Assembly (NCBI GenBank): GCA_964649725.1 | Contig: CAZYTM010000002.1 | Span: 310,001 to 374,000 of the forward strand | DNA from: CAZYTM01 sp964649725 | GTDB taxonomy: Bacteria; Desulfobacterota; Desulfuromonadia; Geobacterales; Geobacteraceae | Length of the DNA: 64,000 bases | Direction of reading: 5' to 3' | In this document: positions 26,366-35,143 of the stretch, piece after piece | Numbering within the stretch: the first letter of the stretch is position 1 | Layout of the letters: every line of letters starts with the position of its first letter | Made by a program: the position numbers and the translations under genes | Notes under the pieces: model-generated | Told to the model about the DNA's origin: nothing | What the model saw: the letters and a program-made list of their open reading frames with translations, nothing else | Databases searched by the model: none

Positions 26366-27748
26366 CTACATATAATCTTCTTTACGGATGTTGTACTTCT
26401 TGATCTTGCGATAGATGGTAGCCATGTTCATCCCTGCTTCCCGCGCCGCAGCTTCGATGTTGCCACGGTTTTTGCGCAGGAGCCCTTTAAGATAGTCCTT
26501 TTCAAAGCGGGAGAGAGCCTGGGCGTATTCTCCCTCTTCACTAGCCAGCTCCTCGTCCGGTTCGCAGAGCGGGATGTCGATGAACTGGGAGAAGACCGGC
26601 AGGCTGAGATATTCGCCGCTCTCCATTGCCATGCAGGCCTCGATGACATTCTTCAACTGGCGGATATTCCCTGGCCAGGCAAAACGGCAGGCTGCATCCA
26701 GCGACTCCGGTGCAAGCCCCATTACATGGGTGCCGAACTTGGCGTTCTGCTGGGTTATGAAGTGGGCAGCGAGCAGCGGGATATCGGCCTGTCGCTCCCG
26801 CAAAGGGGGGAGGTGGATATTGACCACATTTAGCCGGTAGTAGAGATCCTCCCGGAAGGCACCGCTCTTCACCGCGACCTTCAAATCGCTATTGGTCGCC
26901 GAGAGGATCCTGACATCGACGCGGGTCGGTGTGGTGTCGCCAAGCCGGTTGAACTCCTGCTCCTGGAGGAAGCGGAGCAGGGTCTTCTGTACATTCATCG
27001 GCAGGTTACCCACCTCGTCAAGGAAGAGGGTGCCGCCGTCGGCCGCTTCCAGAAGCCCCTGACGATTCTCCTTGGCGCCGGTAAACGCCCCCTTCTTGTA
27101 GCCGAACAGTTCGCTCTCCAGGAGCGATTCAGGAAGCGCACCGCAGTTGATGGCGACAAACTTCTTCTCCTTGCGCAGCGAATTATAGTGGATCGCCTGG
27201 GCGATCAGCTCCTTGCCGGTCCCTGACTCTCCGGTGATCAGCACCGATGTGTCACGGATCGCCAGTTTTTCCACCTTCTCCAGGACACCCTTCAGCCCAT
27301 CCGATGCACCGACGATATTGTCAAAGCGGAATTTACCGACCAGCTCTTCGCGCAGTTCCCGGTTCTCTTCCAGCAGCTTGGTATGGTGCAGGGCGTTCTT
27401 CACCCGGTAGAGCAGCTCCTCCGGCTCGAAAGGCTTGGTCAGCATATCATAGGCACCACGGCGCAACGCCTGGATCGACATCTCCACCGTGGCATAGGCG
27501 GTGATCATGATGACCGGGATGCTCGGCTCCTTCTCCTTAACCTTCTGCAGGAGTTCCAGGCCATCCATCCCCGGCATTTTGATATCCGAGACCACCAGGT
27601 CCCAATCGCCCGCCTTGAAGAACTCCGCCGCTTCAAAGGAGCGGGTAAAAGCCCGCACGGCATAACCGTTGTCCATCAGCACCGCCTCCATCATCCGGCA
27701 GAGCCCCTCTTCATTGTCGATCAGCATGATACGTTTCTTGTCAGCCAC
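26366..27748 (-). CDS. Sigma54-dependent response regulator (NtrC family)
   Basis: A 460-residue activator: receiver domain (residues 1-120, phospho-acceptor Asp in LVVSDIKMPGMDG), AAA+ domain with Walker A GESGTGKE and the sigma54-contact loop ELFGYKKGAFTGAKENRQG, then a Fis-type HTH (AAREAGMNMATIYRKIKKYN). It turns on sigma54 promoters when phosphorylated. The start is GTG at 27748 with GAGG upstream. The kinase gene at 28202-30169 on the same strand is its probable partner, and the palindromes just downstream are its best candidate sites. Confidence 0.92.
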   Translation of the reverse strand: MADKKRIMLIDNEEGLCRMMEAVLMDNGYAVRAFTRSFEAAEFFKAGDWDLVVSDIKMPGMDGLELLQKVKEKEPSIPVIMITAYATVEMSIQALRRGAYDMLTKPFEPEELLYRVKNALHHTKLLEENRELREELVGKFRFDNIVGASDGLKGVLEKVEKLAIRDTSVLITGESGTGKELIAQAIHYNSLRKEKKFVAINCGALPESLLESELFGYKKGAFTGAKENRQGLLEAADGGTLFLDEVGNLPMNVQKTLLRFLQEQEFNRLGDTTPTRVDVRILSATNSDLKVAVKSGAFREDLYYRLNVVNIHLPPLRERQADIPLLAAHFITQQNAKFGTHVMGLAPESLDAACRFAWPGNIRQLKNVIEACMAMESGEYLSLPVFSQFIDIPLCEPDEELASEEGEYAQALSRFEKDYLKGLLRKNRGNIEAAAREAGMNMATIYRKIKKYNIRKEDYM

Positions 27749-27783
27749 TGCTATACCTCATGAATCCTGAATTTTTGCGAGCC

Positions 27784-28161
27784 TCAGCTCTTGGCGTGCA
27801 ACGCCACCCTGTTCCCTTCGGTATCCTCGAAATGGGCGATGAAGCCGTAATCGCCGATACCGGTTTTCGGCAGCAGTACTTTGCCGCCATGGCTCTTCAC
27901 CCTGGAGAGCATCTCTTCTATCTCCTTGACCGTCAGATAGACCAGTGTGCCGCTATGGGAAGGGGTGTAGCGCTCCCCCTTGACCAGCGCCCCGGTCGCC
28001 CCCGGCAACCCCTGGTTGATGGGGAACCAGGCCATCTTGAGCGGCCCGAACTCGTTCAATTCGAGTTCCAGATCGAGCAGCGCCTCATAAAATCTCTTTG
28101 CCCGGCGCAGGTCACTCACCGGGATCTCGAACCAGTTGACCGGATTAGTCTGAATCGGCAT
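27784..28161 (-). CDS. VOC family (glyoxalase-like) protein
   Basis: A 125-residue protein of the vicinal oxygen chelate fold: N-terminal WFEIPVSDLRRAKRFYEALL, central YLTVKEIEEMLSRV and C-terminal GFIAHFEDTEGNRVALH, with the usual metal-ligand positions His and Glu in the last segment. It sits between a histidine kinase and its probable response regulator, so it may be co-transcribed. The substrate is unknown. Confidence 0.82.
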   Translation of the reverse strand: MPIQTNPVNWFEIPVSDLRRAKRFYEALLDLELELNEFGPLKMAWFPINQGLPGATGALVKGERYTPSHSGTLVYLTVKEIEEMLSRVKSHGGKVLLPKTGIGDYGFIAHFEDTEGNRVALHAKS

Positions 28162-28201
28162 GGTATCCTCCTATTATCAGCGGAAGAAGTAATATAATGC
28201 G

Positions 28202-30169
28202 CTACAGCTCCTCATGCTCGATCGGCAGTTTCACCGTCACTGTCGTCCCCTGGCCGATCTCGCTCTGGATCTCGATCTTGCCATGGTGCTGATCCACGAT
28301 CTGTTTGGTGATGGCCAGTCCGAGCCCGGTACCCTTGGCCTTGGTGGTGAAGAACGGTTCGAATATCTTCTCCAGGTTTTCAGCAGAGATGCCGGCCCCG
28401 TCATCCTTGAAGATCATCGCCACATTACCTTCACCATCCAGCGCCGTGCTCACCACCAGGCGCCCTCCTTGGGCCATGGCCGAGCCGGCATTGAGGATCA
28501 GGTTGATAGCCACCTGGCGCATCTGATCGCCATCCACATCTATTTTTGGCAGATCGCGGGCAAAATCCTTCACCACGGTAACATGATACATGTCGGTATG
28601 GTTGGCGGCAAAATCGACGATCTGTTCCAGCAGTTCATTGACATCGGTCTGTTCCAGTGACGGTTTCGGCGTCCTGGCATAGGAGAGGAGATCCTGGACG
28701 ATCTTCTTGCAGCGCTTGCTCTCCCGCTTTATCTCGTGGATATATTTGTAGTTCGGGTCGTCAGCCGGCAGCTTCCCCTCCAGGTAACTGGCATAGCCAA
28801 GTATTACCCCGAGCGGGTTGTTGATCTCGTGTGCCACCCCTGACGAAAGGACCCCGAGCGAAGCCATCTTCCCCTGCTGGGCAAGATTCGCCTCCATCTC
28901 CCGATTATTCTTGATGATGGCGGTCATCCGGTTGAAAGCCGCGGCAAGTTCCCCCAGCTCGTCATTGGACTTCACCTCCATCCGCTCGTCCAGCCGCCCC
29001 CGCTTCACCCGGCGGATAACCTCGATCATCCGGTTGATAGGGTCGGTAAGCACCTTGGAGGCGAGGAAGACCAGCGCTACGGCCACTATCGAGACAAAGA
29101 GGGAGAGGACCACCATGCTCTCCATGATCCTCCCCTTGATCTCGTTAGCCTCCTGGTAGAACTCGTCTTCATAGGAGCCGACCGCCACAATCCAGTCCCA
29201 GGGGCGGAAATACTCGTAGCGGACGATCTTCATCCGCTGTTTGCTATCACCCTTGTTCTTCCACGGGTAACGGATCCACCCCCGCTTGGTCAGGCACATC
29301 TCGCGGATGAAGGGGAAGCCGTCGGTATCCTTGACATCGAAAAGATTCTGCCCCTCGTTGGTCGGATGGAGGACAAAGTTACCCTTGCTGTCCATGCAGA
29401 ATATATACCCGGTCTTGCCGACCTTCTTCCCCTTGATCTTCTCTTTCAGTTCGGCAAAGGAGCGGCGCTCGAACGCCACATCCTCGTAAGTCTCATCCAG
29501 ATAACCACCGGCAGCGATGATCCAGTCCCACTCCTTGAAGTAGCGGAAAGCGACCACCTTTTTGCGCGGGAACTTGTCCCCCAGCACCTCGTTCCGCCAG
29601 GGGTAGATACTGTAAAGGACCTCTCCCGGCTTCGATTTGCGGGCCTTTTCGCAGATCTCCCGGATAAAGTAGCGGCCGTTCTCATCCCGCTCATTGATGA
29701 TATTCTCACCCTCCCTGGCCAGATGGACCGCCAGCGTACCCTTGCTGGTTATGGCATAGATATACCCCGACTCACCGACATTCACCTGTTTCAGGGCCTT
29801 GCGTGCCTCCTGCTTGGCCGAATTCAGATCGAGGCGCCCTTTACGGTAGAGGCGGTCTTCCGTCTCCACCAGGTTGTAGGCGAGATTGGTGAGGGTGGCC
29901 AGCTCCAGGTTGAAGCTGCGCATCTTGTCCTGCTTATAGACCTGAAACTGCTGGTAATGGGCATTCAGCAGATCGATGGAGAAGTTGGCCATATGCTCCA
30001 GGTCGTCCTTGGAGGTCTGGGTTATCCCGAGGTAGGCCTGGTGGGTCGATATGTAACCGATAACCCCGCCGACTATGAAGATCGGGATGATCACCAGCGG
30101 CAGGACCACCACCAGCAACTTCCAGCGGAGCTTCATGTTGATAATCAAGCTTAACAGGTGCCGATGCAT
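28202..30169 (-). CDS. Sensor histidine kinase with tandem Cache domains
   Basis: A 655-residue kinase: N-terminal helix, two Cache-type extracytoplasmic sensor modules (VGESGYIYAITSKGTLAVH and VGKTGYIFCMDSKGNFVLHP, each followed by a W-x-W-I motif), a second helix near residue 350, HAMP, HisKA with the phospho-His in SSGVAHEINNPLG, and an ATPase domain (DDGAGISAENLEKIFEPFFT, GTGLGLAI). Cache pairs usually sense small organic ligands. AAGGA precedes the ATG. Upstream of the VOC gene and the NtrC-type regulator on the same strand. Confidence 0.92.
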   Translation of the reverse strand: MHRHLLSLIINMKLRWKLLVVVLPLVIIPIFIVGGVIGYISTHQAYLGITQTSKDDLEHMANFSIDLLNAHYQQFQVYKQDKMRSFNLELATLTNLAYNLVETEDRLYRKGRLDLNSAKQEARKALKQVNVGESGYIYAITSKGTLAVHLAREGENIINERDENGRYFIREICEKARKSKPGEVLYSIYPWRNEVLGDKFPRKKVVAFRYFKEWDWIIAAGGYLDETYEDVAFERRSFAELKEKIKGKKVGKTGYIFCMDSKGNFVLHPTNEGQNLFDVKDTDGFPFIREMCLTKRGWIRYPWKNKGDSKQRMKIVRYEYFRPWDWIVAVGSYEDEFYQEANEIKGRIMESMVVLSLFVSIVAVALVFLASKVLTDPINRMIEVIRRVKRGRLDERMEVKSNDELGELAAAFNRMTAIIKNNREMEANLAQQGKMASLGVLSSGVAHEINNPLGVILGYASYLEGKLPADDPNYKYIHEIKRESKRCKKIVQDLLSYARTPKPSLEQTDVNELLEQIVDFAANHTDMYHVTVVKDFARDLPKIDVDGDQMRQVAINLILNAGSAMAQGGRLVVSTALDGEGNVAMIFKDDGAGISAENLEKIFEPFFTTKAKGTGLGLAITKQIVDQHHGKIEIQSEIGQGTTVTVKLPIEHEEL

Positions 30170-30348
30170 TAACGTCCTTTTATAGACGGATTTATCGAAT
30201 AGTATGTAAACGCATTGCCAATGTCAAGGGATATGCTCCCCCTGAAACCTTCATTGATAGCGTTTCAGATAGTTTTCCCCGCAGCTGTGCCGTATGTGTC
30301 AGAAGGGAGTTGCTTTGTGCAGAGAAGTAAGCGGGGGGAGAAATTGGC

Positions 30349-31140
30349 TCAGCAGAGTGTAACTTTACCCCCGACTTGTAACAACGCCAAAATCTCATCA
30401 TGCACAACCCCGTTGCTCGCGACAATCCGGTGATTGTAAAGAGAATACGGTTCACCGTCGAACCCGGTCACCCTGCCGCCAGCCTCACTCACCAGCAACT
30501 GCCCGACCGCCACATCCCACGGATTGAGCTTGCATTCCCAGTAGCCGTCCAGCCGGCCAGCCGCCACATAAGCCAGGTCAAGGGCTGCTGCCCCGGCCCG
30601 GCGCACAGCACGGGCCGCCATCTGGAACCTGAGGAAGTGGGCGAAGTTGTTCTCGTTCTCCCAACCCCTGTCATAGGGGAATCCGGTCGCCAGCAGCGAC
30701 TCCTTGAGGGTCGGCTGACTGGATACCGCCAGCCGTCGGCCGTTGACAAAAGCACCCTCACCCTTTATGACCGTGAAGAGCTCATCCATGACCGGCTGGT
30801 AAATCGCGCCGAGCTGCACCTCACCTTCTATCTCCAGGGCGATGGAGACACAGAACCAGGGGAAACCGTGGGCATAGTTGGTGGTACCGTCCAGCGGGTC
30901 TATGATCCATTTGCAGGGGGAGCGGAGCGAAGCATAATCATTCTCTTCGGCAAGGATGTCGTGGTCAGGATAGACATCCCTGATAAGACCTACAATCAGC
31001 TTTTCGCACCCCCGGTCGACCTCGGTGACCAGGTTGCTTGCCCCTTTATAATCGATCTGGTGTTCACTCCAGAGCCGCTCCCGTTGCAGCCTTCCGGCAC
31101 TCCGGGCAGCCTGGACCGCTATGTCGAGATACTGCTGCAT
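30349..31140 (-). CDS. suhB: Inositol monophosphatase family protein
   Basis: A 263-residue Mg2+-dependent sugar phosphatase. The metal-binding motifs are complete: LAEENDY (Glu), WIIDPLDGTTNYAHGFPWFC and NPWDVAVGQLLVSEAGG. It probably dephosphorylates inositol monophosphate or a related compound; SuhB proteins also act in rRNA transcription antitermination. Monocistronic in appearance. Confidence 0.9.
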   Translation of the reverse strand: MQQYLDIAVQAARSAGRLQRERLWSEHQIDYKGASNLVTEVDRGCEKLIVGLIRDVYPDHDILAEENDYASLRSPCKWIIDPLDGTTNYAHGFPWFCVSIALEIEGEVQLGAIYQPVMDELFTVIKGEGAFVNGRRLAVSSQPTLKESLLATGFPYDRGWENENNFAHFLRFQMAARAVRRAGAAALDLAYVAAGRLDGYWECKLNPWDVAVGQLLVSEAGGRVTGFDGEPYSLYNHRIVASNGVVHDEILALLQVGGKVTLC

Positions 31141-31203
31141 ATTATCCCCTTTTATGCCGATTTCTCAATATGCTAATCGGATTCCGGCGACAAAGCAAGC
31201 GAC

Positions 31204-31238
31204 AAAAAGGCCCGCTGCATCTTCCTGACAGCGGGCCC
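31204..31238 (-). terminator. Terminator after the sigma54-driven kinase
   Basis: The stem GGCCCGCTG/CAGCGGGCC followed by TTTTT on the minus strand, 27 bases past the kinase stop. Confidence 0.88.
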
Positions 31239-31264
31239 GGATTCGGTTTTATGCAGACTGCTGA

Positions 31265-32038
31265 CTAGTCCAGCATCGGATTGCCGGTCAGGCGGGCCTC
31301 CAGCGGCAGACAGACAGTAAATGTGGTACCCTGCCCGAGCAGACTCTGCACCGTGATGGTACCGCCATACATCTCGACGATCTTCCTGGTGATGAAGAGG
31401 CCGAGTCCGGTCCCTTCGCCAGCTCTCTTGGTGGTGAAAAAGGGGTCGAATATCCTGGTCACTGCCGCTGCCGAGATGCCGGAGCCGGTATCAGCGATCT
31501 CTATCAGCAGTTGCTTCTCATCAGCCATGCTGGCCCGGACCAGCAGTGTCCCCCCCTGCTCCATGGCCTGGAAAGCGTTCATGATCAGATTGATGAAGAT
31601 CTGTTTCAGATGGTTGGCGTCGGCAGCGATTGCCGGCATGCGGAAATCGATATCTTCGGCCACTGAGATGGAGCGTTTCATCGCCTCATAGCTGAGGAGA
31701 GCCATCACCTCCTTGAGCAGCTGGGGGATCTCCGCCTCGCCTGCCGAACTGTCGTCACGACGGGAAAAGGAGAGGAGCCCCTTGGTAAAGCGGGAGAGTC
31801 GCTGCGCCTCCTCGTTGATACGTGCTACCAGCTCCTGCACAGACGCCGGAACCTCCTCATCCTGCAGAATCAGCTGGGCCGCCGAGGAGATCACGGAAAG
31901 AGGGGTGTTGAGTTCATGCATCAGCCCGGCAGCAAGGAGTCCGAGCTCTGCCATCTTTTCATTGAAAGCGAGCTGCTCGATGATATCCCGGTCAAGCTGG
32001 CGATCACCGGTCAAATTTAGGGCAAGGGTGTTCTCCAT
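31265..32038 (-). CDS. Soluble histidine kinase under sigma54 control
   Basis: A 257-residue kinase with almost no sensor region: a HisKA domain with the phospho-His in LLAAGLMHELNTPLSVI and an ATPase domain (ADTGSGISAAAVTRIFDPFF, GTGLGLFI). No membrane segment. It lies next to PII-amtB and has its own near-consensus sigma54 promoter 64 bases upstream. In Geobacter a kinase made only during nitrogen fixation partners an RNA-binding antiterminator regulator; this gene fits that kinase by context, but no ANTAR regulator gene lies in the window. Confidence 0.85.
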   Translation of the reverse strand: MENTLALNLTGDRQLDRDIIEQLAFNEKMAELGLLAAGLMHELNTPLSVISSAAQLILQDEEVPASVQELVARINEEAQRLSRFTKGLLSFSRRDDSSAGEAEIPQLLKEVMALLSYEAMKRSISVAEDIDFRMPAIAADANHLKQIFINLIMNAFQAMEQGGTLLVRASMADEKQLLIEIADTGSGISAAAVTRIFDPFFTTKRAGEGTGLGLFITRKIVEMYGGTITVQSLLGQGTTFTVCLPLEARLTGNPMLD

Positions 32039-32101
32039 AGATCTCCCGCCAGAAGGATCAGTTTGTTCAGCACCTCTTCATGATCCCCCTGACAACTTTC
32101 T

Positions 32102-32118
32102 AGGCACAAGCCGTGCCA
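32102..32118 (-). promoter_or_regulatory. Sigma54 promoter of the kinase gene
   Basis: The minus strand reads TGGCACGGCTTGTGCCT, with GG and GC ten bases apart and a perfect -24 element. Predicted start near 32091. The -24 region is identical to that of the promoter at 35144-35160. Confidence 0.85.
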
Positions 32119-32223
32119 GAATGTAACCTGGCGTATTCACGTTGTTTGTTCAATATATTAAACTTCCTGGAGGGAGATTCTGCCACTAAATTCAGCTAGA
32201 CCTGCATAATATTTCAGCAAAAG

Positions 32224-32252
32224 AAAAGCCGCCTCTGGCGAAGCGGCTTTTT
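32224..32252 (-). terminator. Terminator after amtB
   Basis: The stem AAAGCCGC/GCGGCTTT followed by TCTTTT on the minus strand, just past the amtB stop at 32275. Confidence 0.8.
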
Positions 32253-32274
32253 CTCGTTATCAGGAAAGAAGCTG

Positions 32275-33735
32275 TCAGTTGTAGGCACTCTCGGAATGCT
32301 GCGTCTGGTCAAGCCCCATGATCTCCTCTTCCTTCTCCACCCGGAGACCGACTGTCTTTTCCAGGATAAAGGCTATGATGATGGTGACGATGAAGGCATA
32401 GGCACCGGCCGCTGCTACTGCAATCAACTGGGTGACGAACTGTTTCATGTCACCGGCCAGAAGCCCCTTGGCGCCAACTGTGGCAAAGACGCCTGTGGCG
32501 ATGGCGCCGAAGGTCCCGCCTATGCCATGCACGCCAAAGGCATCGAGCGAATCGTCATATTTCAGCTTTGCCTTCAGCAACACACCGAGATAGCAGACCA
32601 CGCCGACTGCCAGGCCGATGATCAGGGCCCCACCAGGCTGGACAAAGCCGGCTGCCGGAGTGATACCGACCAGGCCGGCCACTACGCCGGAGGCAAAACC
32701 GAGCGCCGAGGGCTTGCCGGAGTGGATCCATTCGGCGATCATCCAGGATAATCCACCGGCTGCCGGGGCGATAGTCGTCGTTGTGAATGCCAGGGCAGCC
32801 AGGCCGCCGGCCGCATCCGAACAGTTGGCACCGGCAATGGCGCTACCGGCATTGAACCCGTACCAGCCGAACCAGAGGATACCGGCGCCGAGCAGGGTGA
32901 AGGAGAGATTGTGCGGCGCCATCCGCTCATGGGGGAAGCCATGCCGCTTGCCAAGGAAGAGTAAAGCTGCCAATGCCGAGACCCCTGAGGAGAGATGGAC
33001 AACGGTCCCACCGGCAAAGTCGAGCGCCCCCTTCTTGAACAGCCAGCCGTCGGTCATCCAGACCCAGTGGGCGAGCGGGTCATAGACCAGGGTGGTCCAG
33101 GCCAGCACAAAGAGGCAGTAGGCGGAGAACTTGATCCGCTCTGCCAGAGCGCCGGAGATCAGCGCCACAGTGATGATGGCGAACATCCCCTGGAACATGG
33201 CAAAGATATATTCCGGTACCGCACCAGGTTCGGTCGGGACATTCTGAAAGAGGGCGTAGACCGGGTTGCCATCCTTGAAGCTGATCAGCCCGTTCAGCAT
33301 CGCCTTGCTGGTGTTCCCCAGCAGTCCGCCACCCAGGTCAGGACCAAAGGAGAGTGAATAGCCGATCACTGCCCACTGTACGCCGACGATCCCCATGGCG
33401 ACCAGGGAGTGCATCATGGTGGAGAGGACGTTTTTGGAACGGACCATGCCTCCGTAAAAAAGCGCCAGTCCGGGGAGCATGAAGAGTACCAGGGCAGAAC
33501 ATATAAGCATCCAGGCGGTATCTCCGGTATTCAAGACCGGGTCGACGTTTTTCGGTTTCGTATCGGCCAGCGCTGCCGCAGCAGGGGCCGGTGCAGCTGC
33601 CGGAGCCGGAGTTGTCACGGCGACCGCCGCAGCCGGAGCAGCCGGAGTTTTTGCCTCTTCGGCCAGAACCGCCACCGGTGCGAGCAGCGTACAGGCAGCC
33701 AGGAGCAGCTTAACAACAGAGAGTCTGTACTTCAT
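32275..33735 (-). CDS. amtB: Ammonium transporter AmtB
   Basis: A 486-residue ammonium channel. A signal-type N-terminus and an Ala/Pro-rich linker of about 40 residues precede the conserved core, which starts NTGDTAWMLICSALVLFMLP and contains DFAGGTVVHLSSGVSAL and FGVHGIGGTFGAIATGVFA, with the twin pore histidines. The ATG at 33735 has GGAGG five bases upstream. The PII gene lies 36 bases upstream, the standard glnK-amtB pairing by which PII blocks the channel when nitrogen is plentiful. Confidence 0.96.
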   Translation of the reverse strand: MKYRLSVVKLLLAACTLLAPVAVLAEEAKTPAAPAAAVAVTTPAPAAAPAPAAAALADTKPKNVDPVLNTGDTAWMLICSALVLFMLPGLALFYGGMVRSKNVLSTMMHSLVAMGIVGVQWAVIGYSLSFGPDLGGGLLGNTSKAMLNGLISFKDGNPVYALFQNVPTEPGAVPEYIFAMFQGMFAIITVALISGALAERIKFSAYCLFVLAWTTLVYDPLAHWVWMTDGWLFKKGALDFAGGTVVHLSSGVSALAALLFLGKRHGFPHERMAPHNLSFTLLGAGILWFGWYGFNAGSAIAGANCSDAAGGLAALAFTTTTIAPAAGGLSWMIAEWIHSGKPSALGFASGVVAGLVGITPAAGFVQPGGALIIGLAVGVVCYLGVLLKAKLKYDDSLDAFGVHGIGGTFGAIATGVFATVGAKGLLAGDMKQFVTQLIAVAAAGAYAFIVTIIIAFILEKTVGLRVEKEEEIMGLDQTQHSESAYN

Positions 33736-33771
33736 GATAACCTCCAACAGTTGGTTGTGTTGTTTCTCTTT

Positions 33772-34110
33772 TTATATAGCGTCAGAGCCTGTTTCACCTG
33801 TCCTGATCCGTACCGCCTCATCCAGCGGGAGGATGAATATCTTGCCGTCACCTATCCTGCCGGTCTTGGCTGCAGCTGCGATAGTCTCCACCACCTTTGC
33901 CACCAGTTCGTCGGCCACGGCGATCTCCAGCTTCACCTTGGGGATGAAATCTACCACATACTCGGCGCCGCGATAGAGTTCGGTATGCCCCTTCTGCCGG
34001 CCGAATCCCTTTACCTCCGCGACCGTGATCCCCTCGATGCCGATGCCGTTCAAGGCATCCTTAACTTCATCCAGTTTGAACGGTTTGATTATCGCTTCTA
34101 TCATCTTCAT
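33772..34110 (-). CDS. glnK: PII nitrogen regulatory protein
   Basis: A 112-residue PII protein: MKMIEAIIKPFKLDEVKDAL, the T-loop with the uridylylation site Tyr51 in GHTELYRGAEYVVDF and the C-terminal GDGKIFILPLDEAVRIRTGE. It senses 2-oxoglutarate and ATP/ADP and gates AmtB. I chose the ATG at 34110 (GGGGAG upstream) rather than a longer frame. Second gene of the outer-membrane protein-PII-amtB operon. Assigned glnK rather than glnB because of the amtB linkage. Confidence 0.95.
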   Translation of the reverse strand: MKMIEAIIKPFKLDEVKDALNGIGIEGITVAEVKGFGRQKGHTELYRGAEYVVDFIPKVKLEIAVADELVAKVVETIAAAAKTGRIGDGKIFILPLDEAVRIRTGETGSDAI

Positions 34111-34149
34111 AATAACTCCCCTTTCGCGCGCTCTACCCTTCAGCTGTGG

Positions 34150-34178
34150 AAAAAGCCGGGGGCGGTGAAGCCCCCGCA
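34150..34178 (-). terminator. Intercistronic terminator-like hairpin before PII
   Basis: The stem GGGGGC/GCCCCC followed by GGCTTTTTC on the minus strand lies between the outer-membrane protein gene and glnK. No separate promoter is visible behind it, so it probably lowers, rather than ends, expression of the downstream genes. Confidence 0.7.
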
Positions 34179-34190
34179 ACAATGAAGGTG

Positions 34191-34961
34191 CTACGGAAAA
34201 TTGATATCGACCTGGGTGGTGAAGGTGTTGGAGCCGCCGGTCGCCCGCTTGGTATAGACGTCATAGCCGAAGATCACCGAGACATTCTTGGCAAAGTTCC
34301 AGGCAACGCCGAAGTTGACCGAGCCGAGGGCGTTGTTGCCACCCTGGTAATCGACCGCCAGCCAGAGCTTGTCAGAGATCTCGGTCATGGTCCGGTCCCA
34401 GGAGAGGAGCAAGCCGTTACCGTCGTTCTTCCCTTCATGATCTTTCAGTACCGCGTTGTTACCGGCGTAATAACCTGCCGAGAGCCGCCCTACGACCGGC
34501 AGGGTCCGGGCGAGCAGTGCGTAGCTGATATTCTGGTCGGTCCGGACCGGGCTGGTCTGCTCCCAGTTGGTGCCGACATTATAGATACCGACCGCGATCG
34601 CCGGTGAGTACTTGAACAGTGAGTCCTCCGGGGTGCCGAGCTTGGCGTGGAAATAGAGCGGATGGTTGTCGTAATTGGTGCCGTTGTAGATGGCGTCAAA
34701 ACCGAATTCCCCCTTCAGCTTCTCGAACGGCAGGAAGCCGATGGTCGGGCCGACCACAAAGGTGTTCGGGCCGGTTGTGTCGGTCGGGCTGTGGGAGGTA
34801 CGGACATAGTTGTCAAAGTTGAGGTGCAGGGTCTTGAAATCCTGCACATCGGTGGAGGGTATCCAGATCTGGGTTGACGGGGTTGCCATGGCGACACTGC
34901 TCATTGCCAGACAGAAAGCGATAATTACCAGGAAGTTGATTGCCAGTTTTTTCATCATCAT
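34191..34961 (-). CDS. Outer-membrane beta-barrel protein of the ammonium operon
   Basis: A 256-residue exported protein: signal peptide (FLVIIAFCLAMSSVAMA), then alternating amphipathic strands with aromatic girdle residues and a C-terminal strand ending in Phe-Pro, typical of outer-membrane barrels. Repeated patterns include HLNFDNYVRTS, GFLPFEKLKGEFGFDAIYN and FGVAWNFAKNVSVIFGYDV. Function unproved; position as first gene ahead of glnK-amtB suggests a porin for ammonium or another nitrogen source. ATTACTCC upstream is the reverse complement of a GGAGTAAT ribosome site. Confidence 0.75.
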   Translation of the reverse strand: MMMKKLAINFLVIIAFCLAMSSVAMATPSTQIWIPSTDVQDFKTLHLNFDNYVRTSHSPTDTTGPNTFVVGPTIGFLPFEKLKGEFGFDAIYNGTNYDNHPLYFHAKLGTPEDSLFKYSPAIAVGIYNVGTNWEQTSPVRTDQNISYALLARTLPVVGRLSAGYYAGNNAVLKDHEGKNDGNGLLLSWDRTMTEISDKLWLAVDYQGGNNALGSVNFGVAWNFAKNVSVIFGYDVYTKRATGGSNTFTTQVDINFP

Positions 34962-35047
34962 TACTCCTTTGTAGTTTTATTTGCCTCAGCTTGCGCTTAT
35001 CTCTCTCTACTTCCCAACCTGCCTCTTGATCTCTGCTTCTTTGGCTA

Positions 35048-35082
35048 CAAAAAAACGCCAGTCATCTGTTGATGAACTGGCG
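35048..35082 (-). terminator. Leader terminator of the outer-membrane protein-PII-amtB operon
   Basis: On the minus strand CGCCAGT...ACTGGCG is followed by seven T, 87 bases before the first start codon and downstream of the sigma54 promoter. It is a complete intrinsic terminator inside the leader, so the operon needs antitermination. Confidence 0.88.
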
Positions 35083-35124
35083 CCGTTGCCGTAGTAACTA
35101 GATTAGCGCAGCACACCTTTGTGC
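35076..35124 (-). promoter_or_regulatory. ANTAR-type antiterminator hairpins, amtB operon leader
   Basis: In the transcript, hairpin P1 is GCAC-AAAGGT-GTGC (35111-35124) and hairpin P2 is ACT-AC-GGC-AACGGC-GCC-AGT (35076-35095). Both hexaloops have A at position 1 and G at position 4, the signature of ANTAR-protein targets. P2 uses the same bases (35076-35082) as the 5' arm of the terminator, so the two folds exclude each other. Confidence 0.8.
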
Positions 35125-35143
35125 CGCTGGTTTTGTTTTTATT

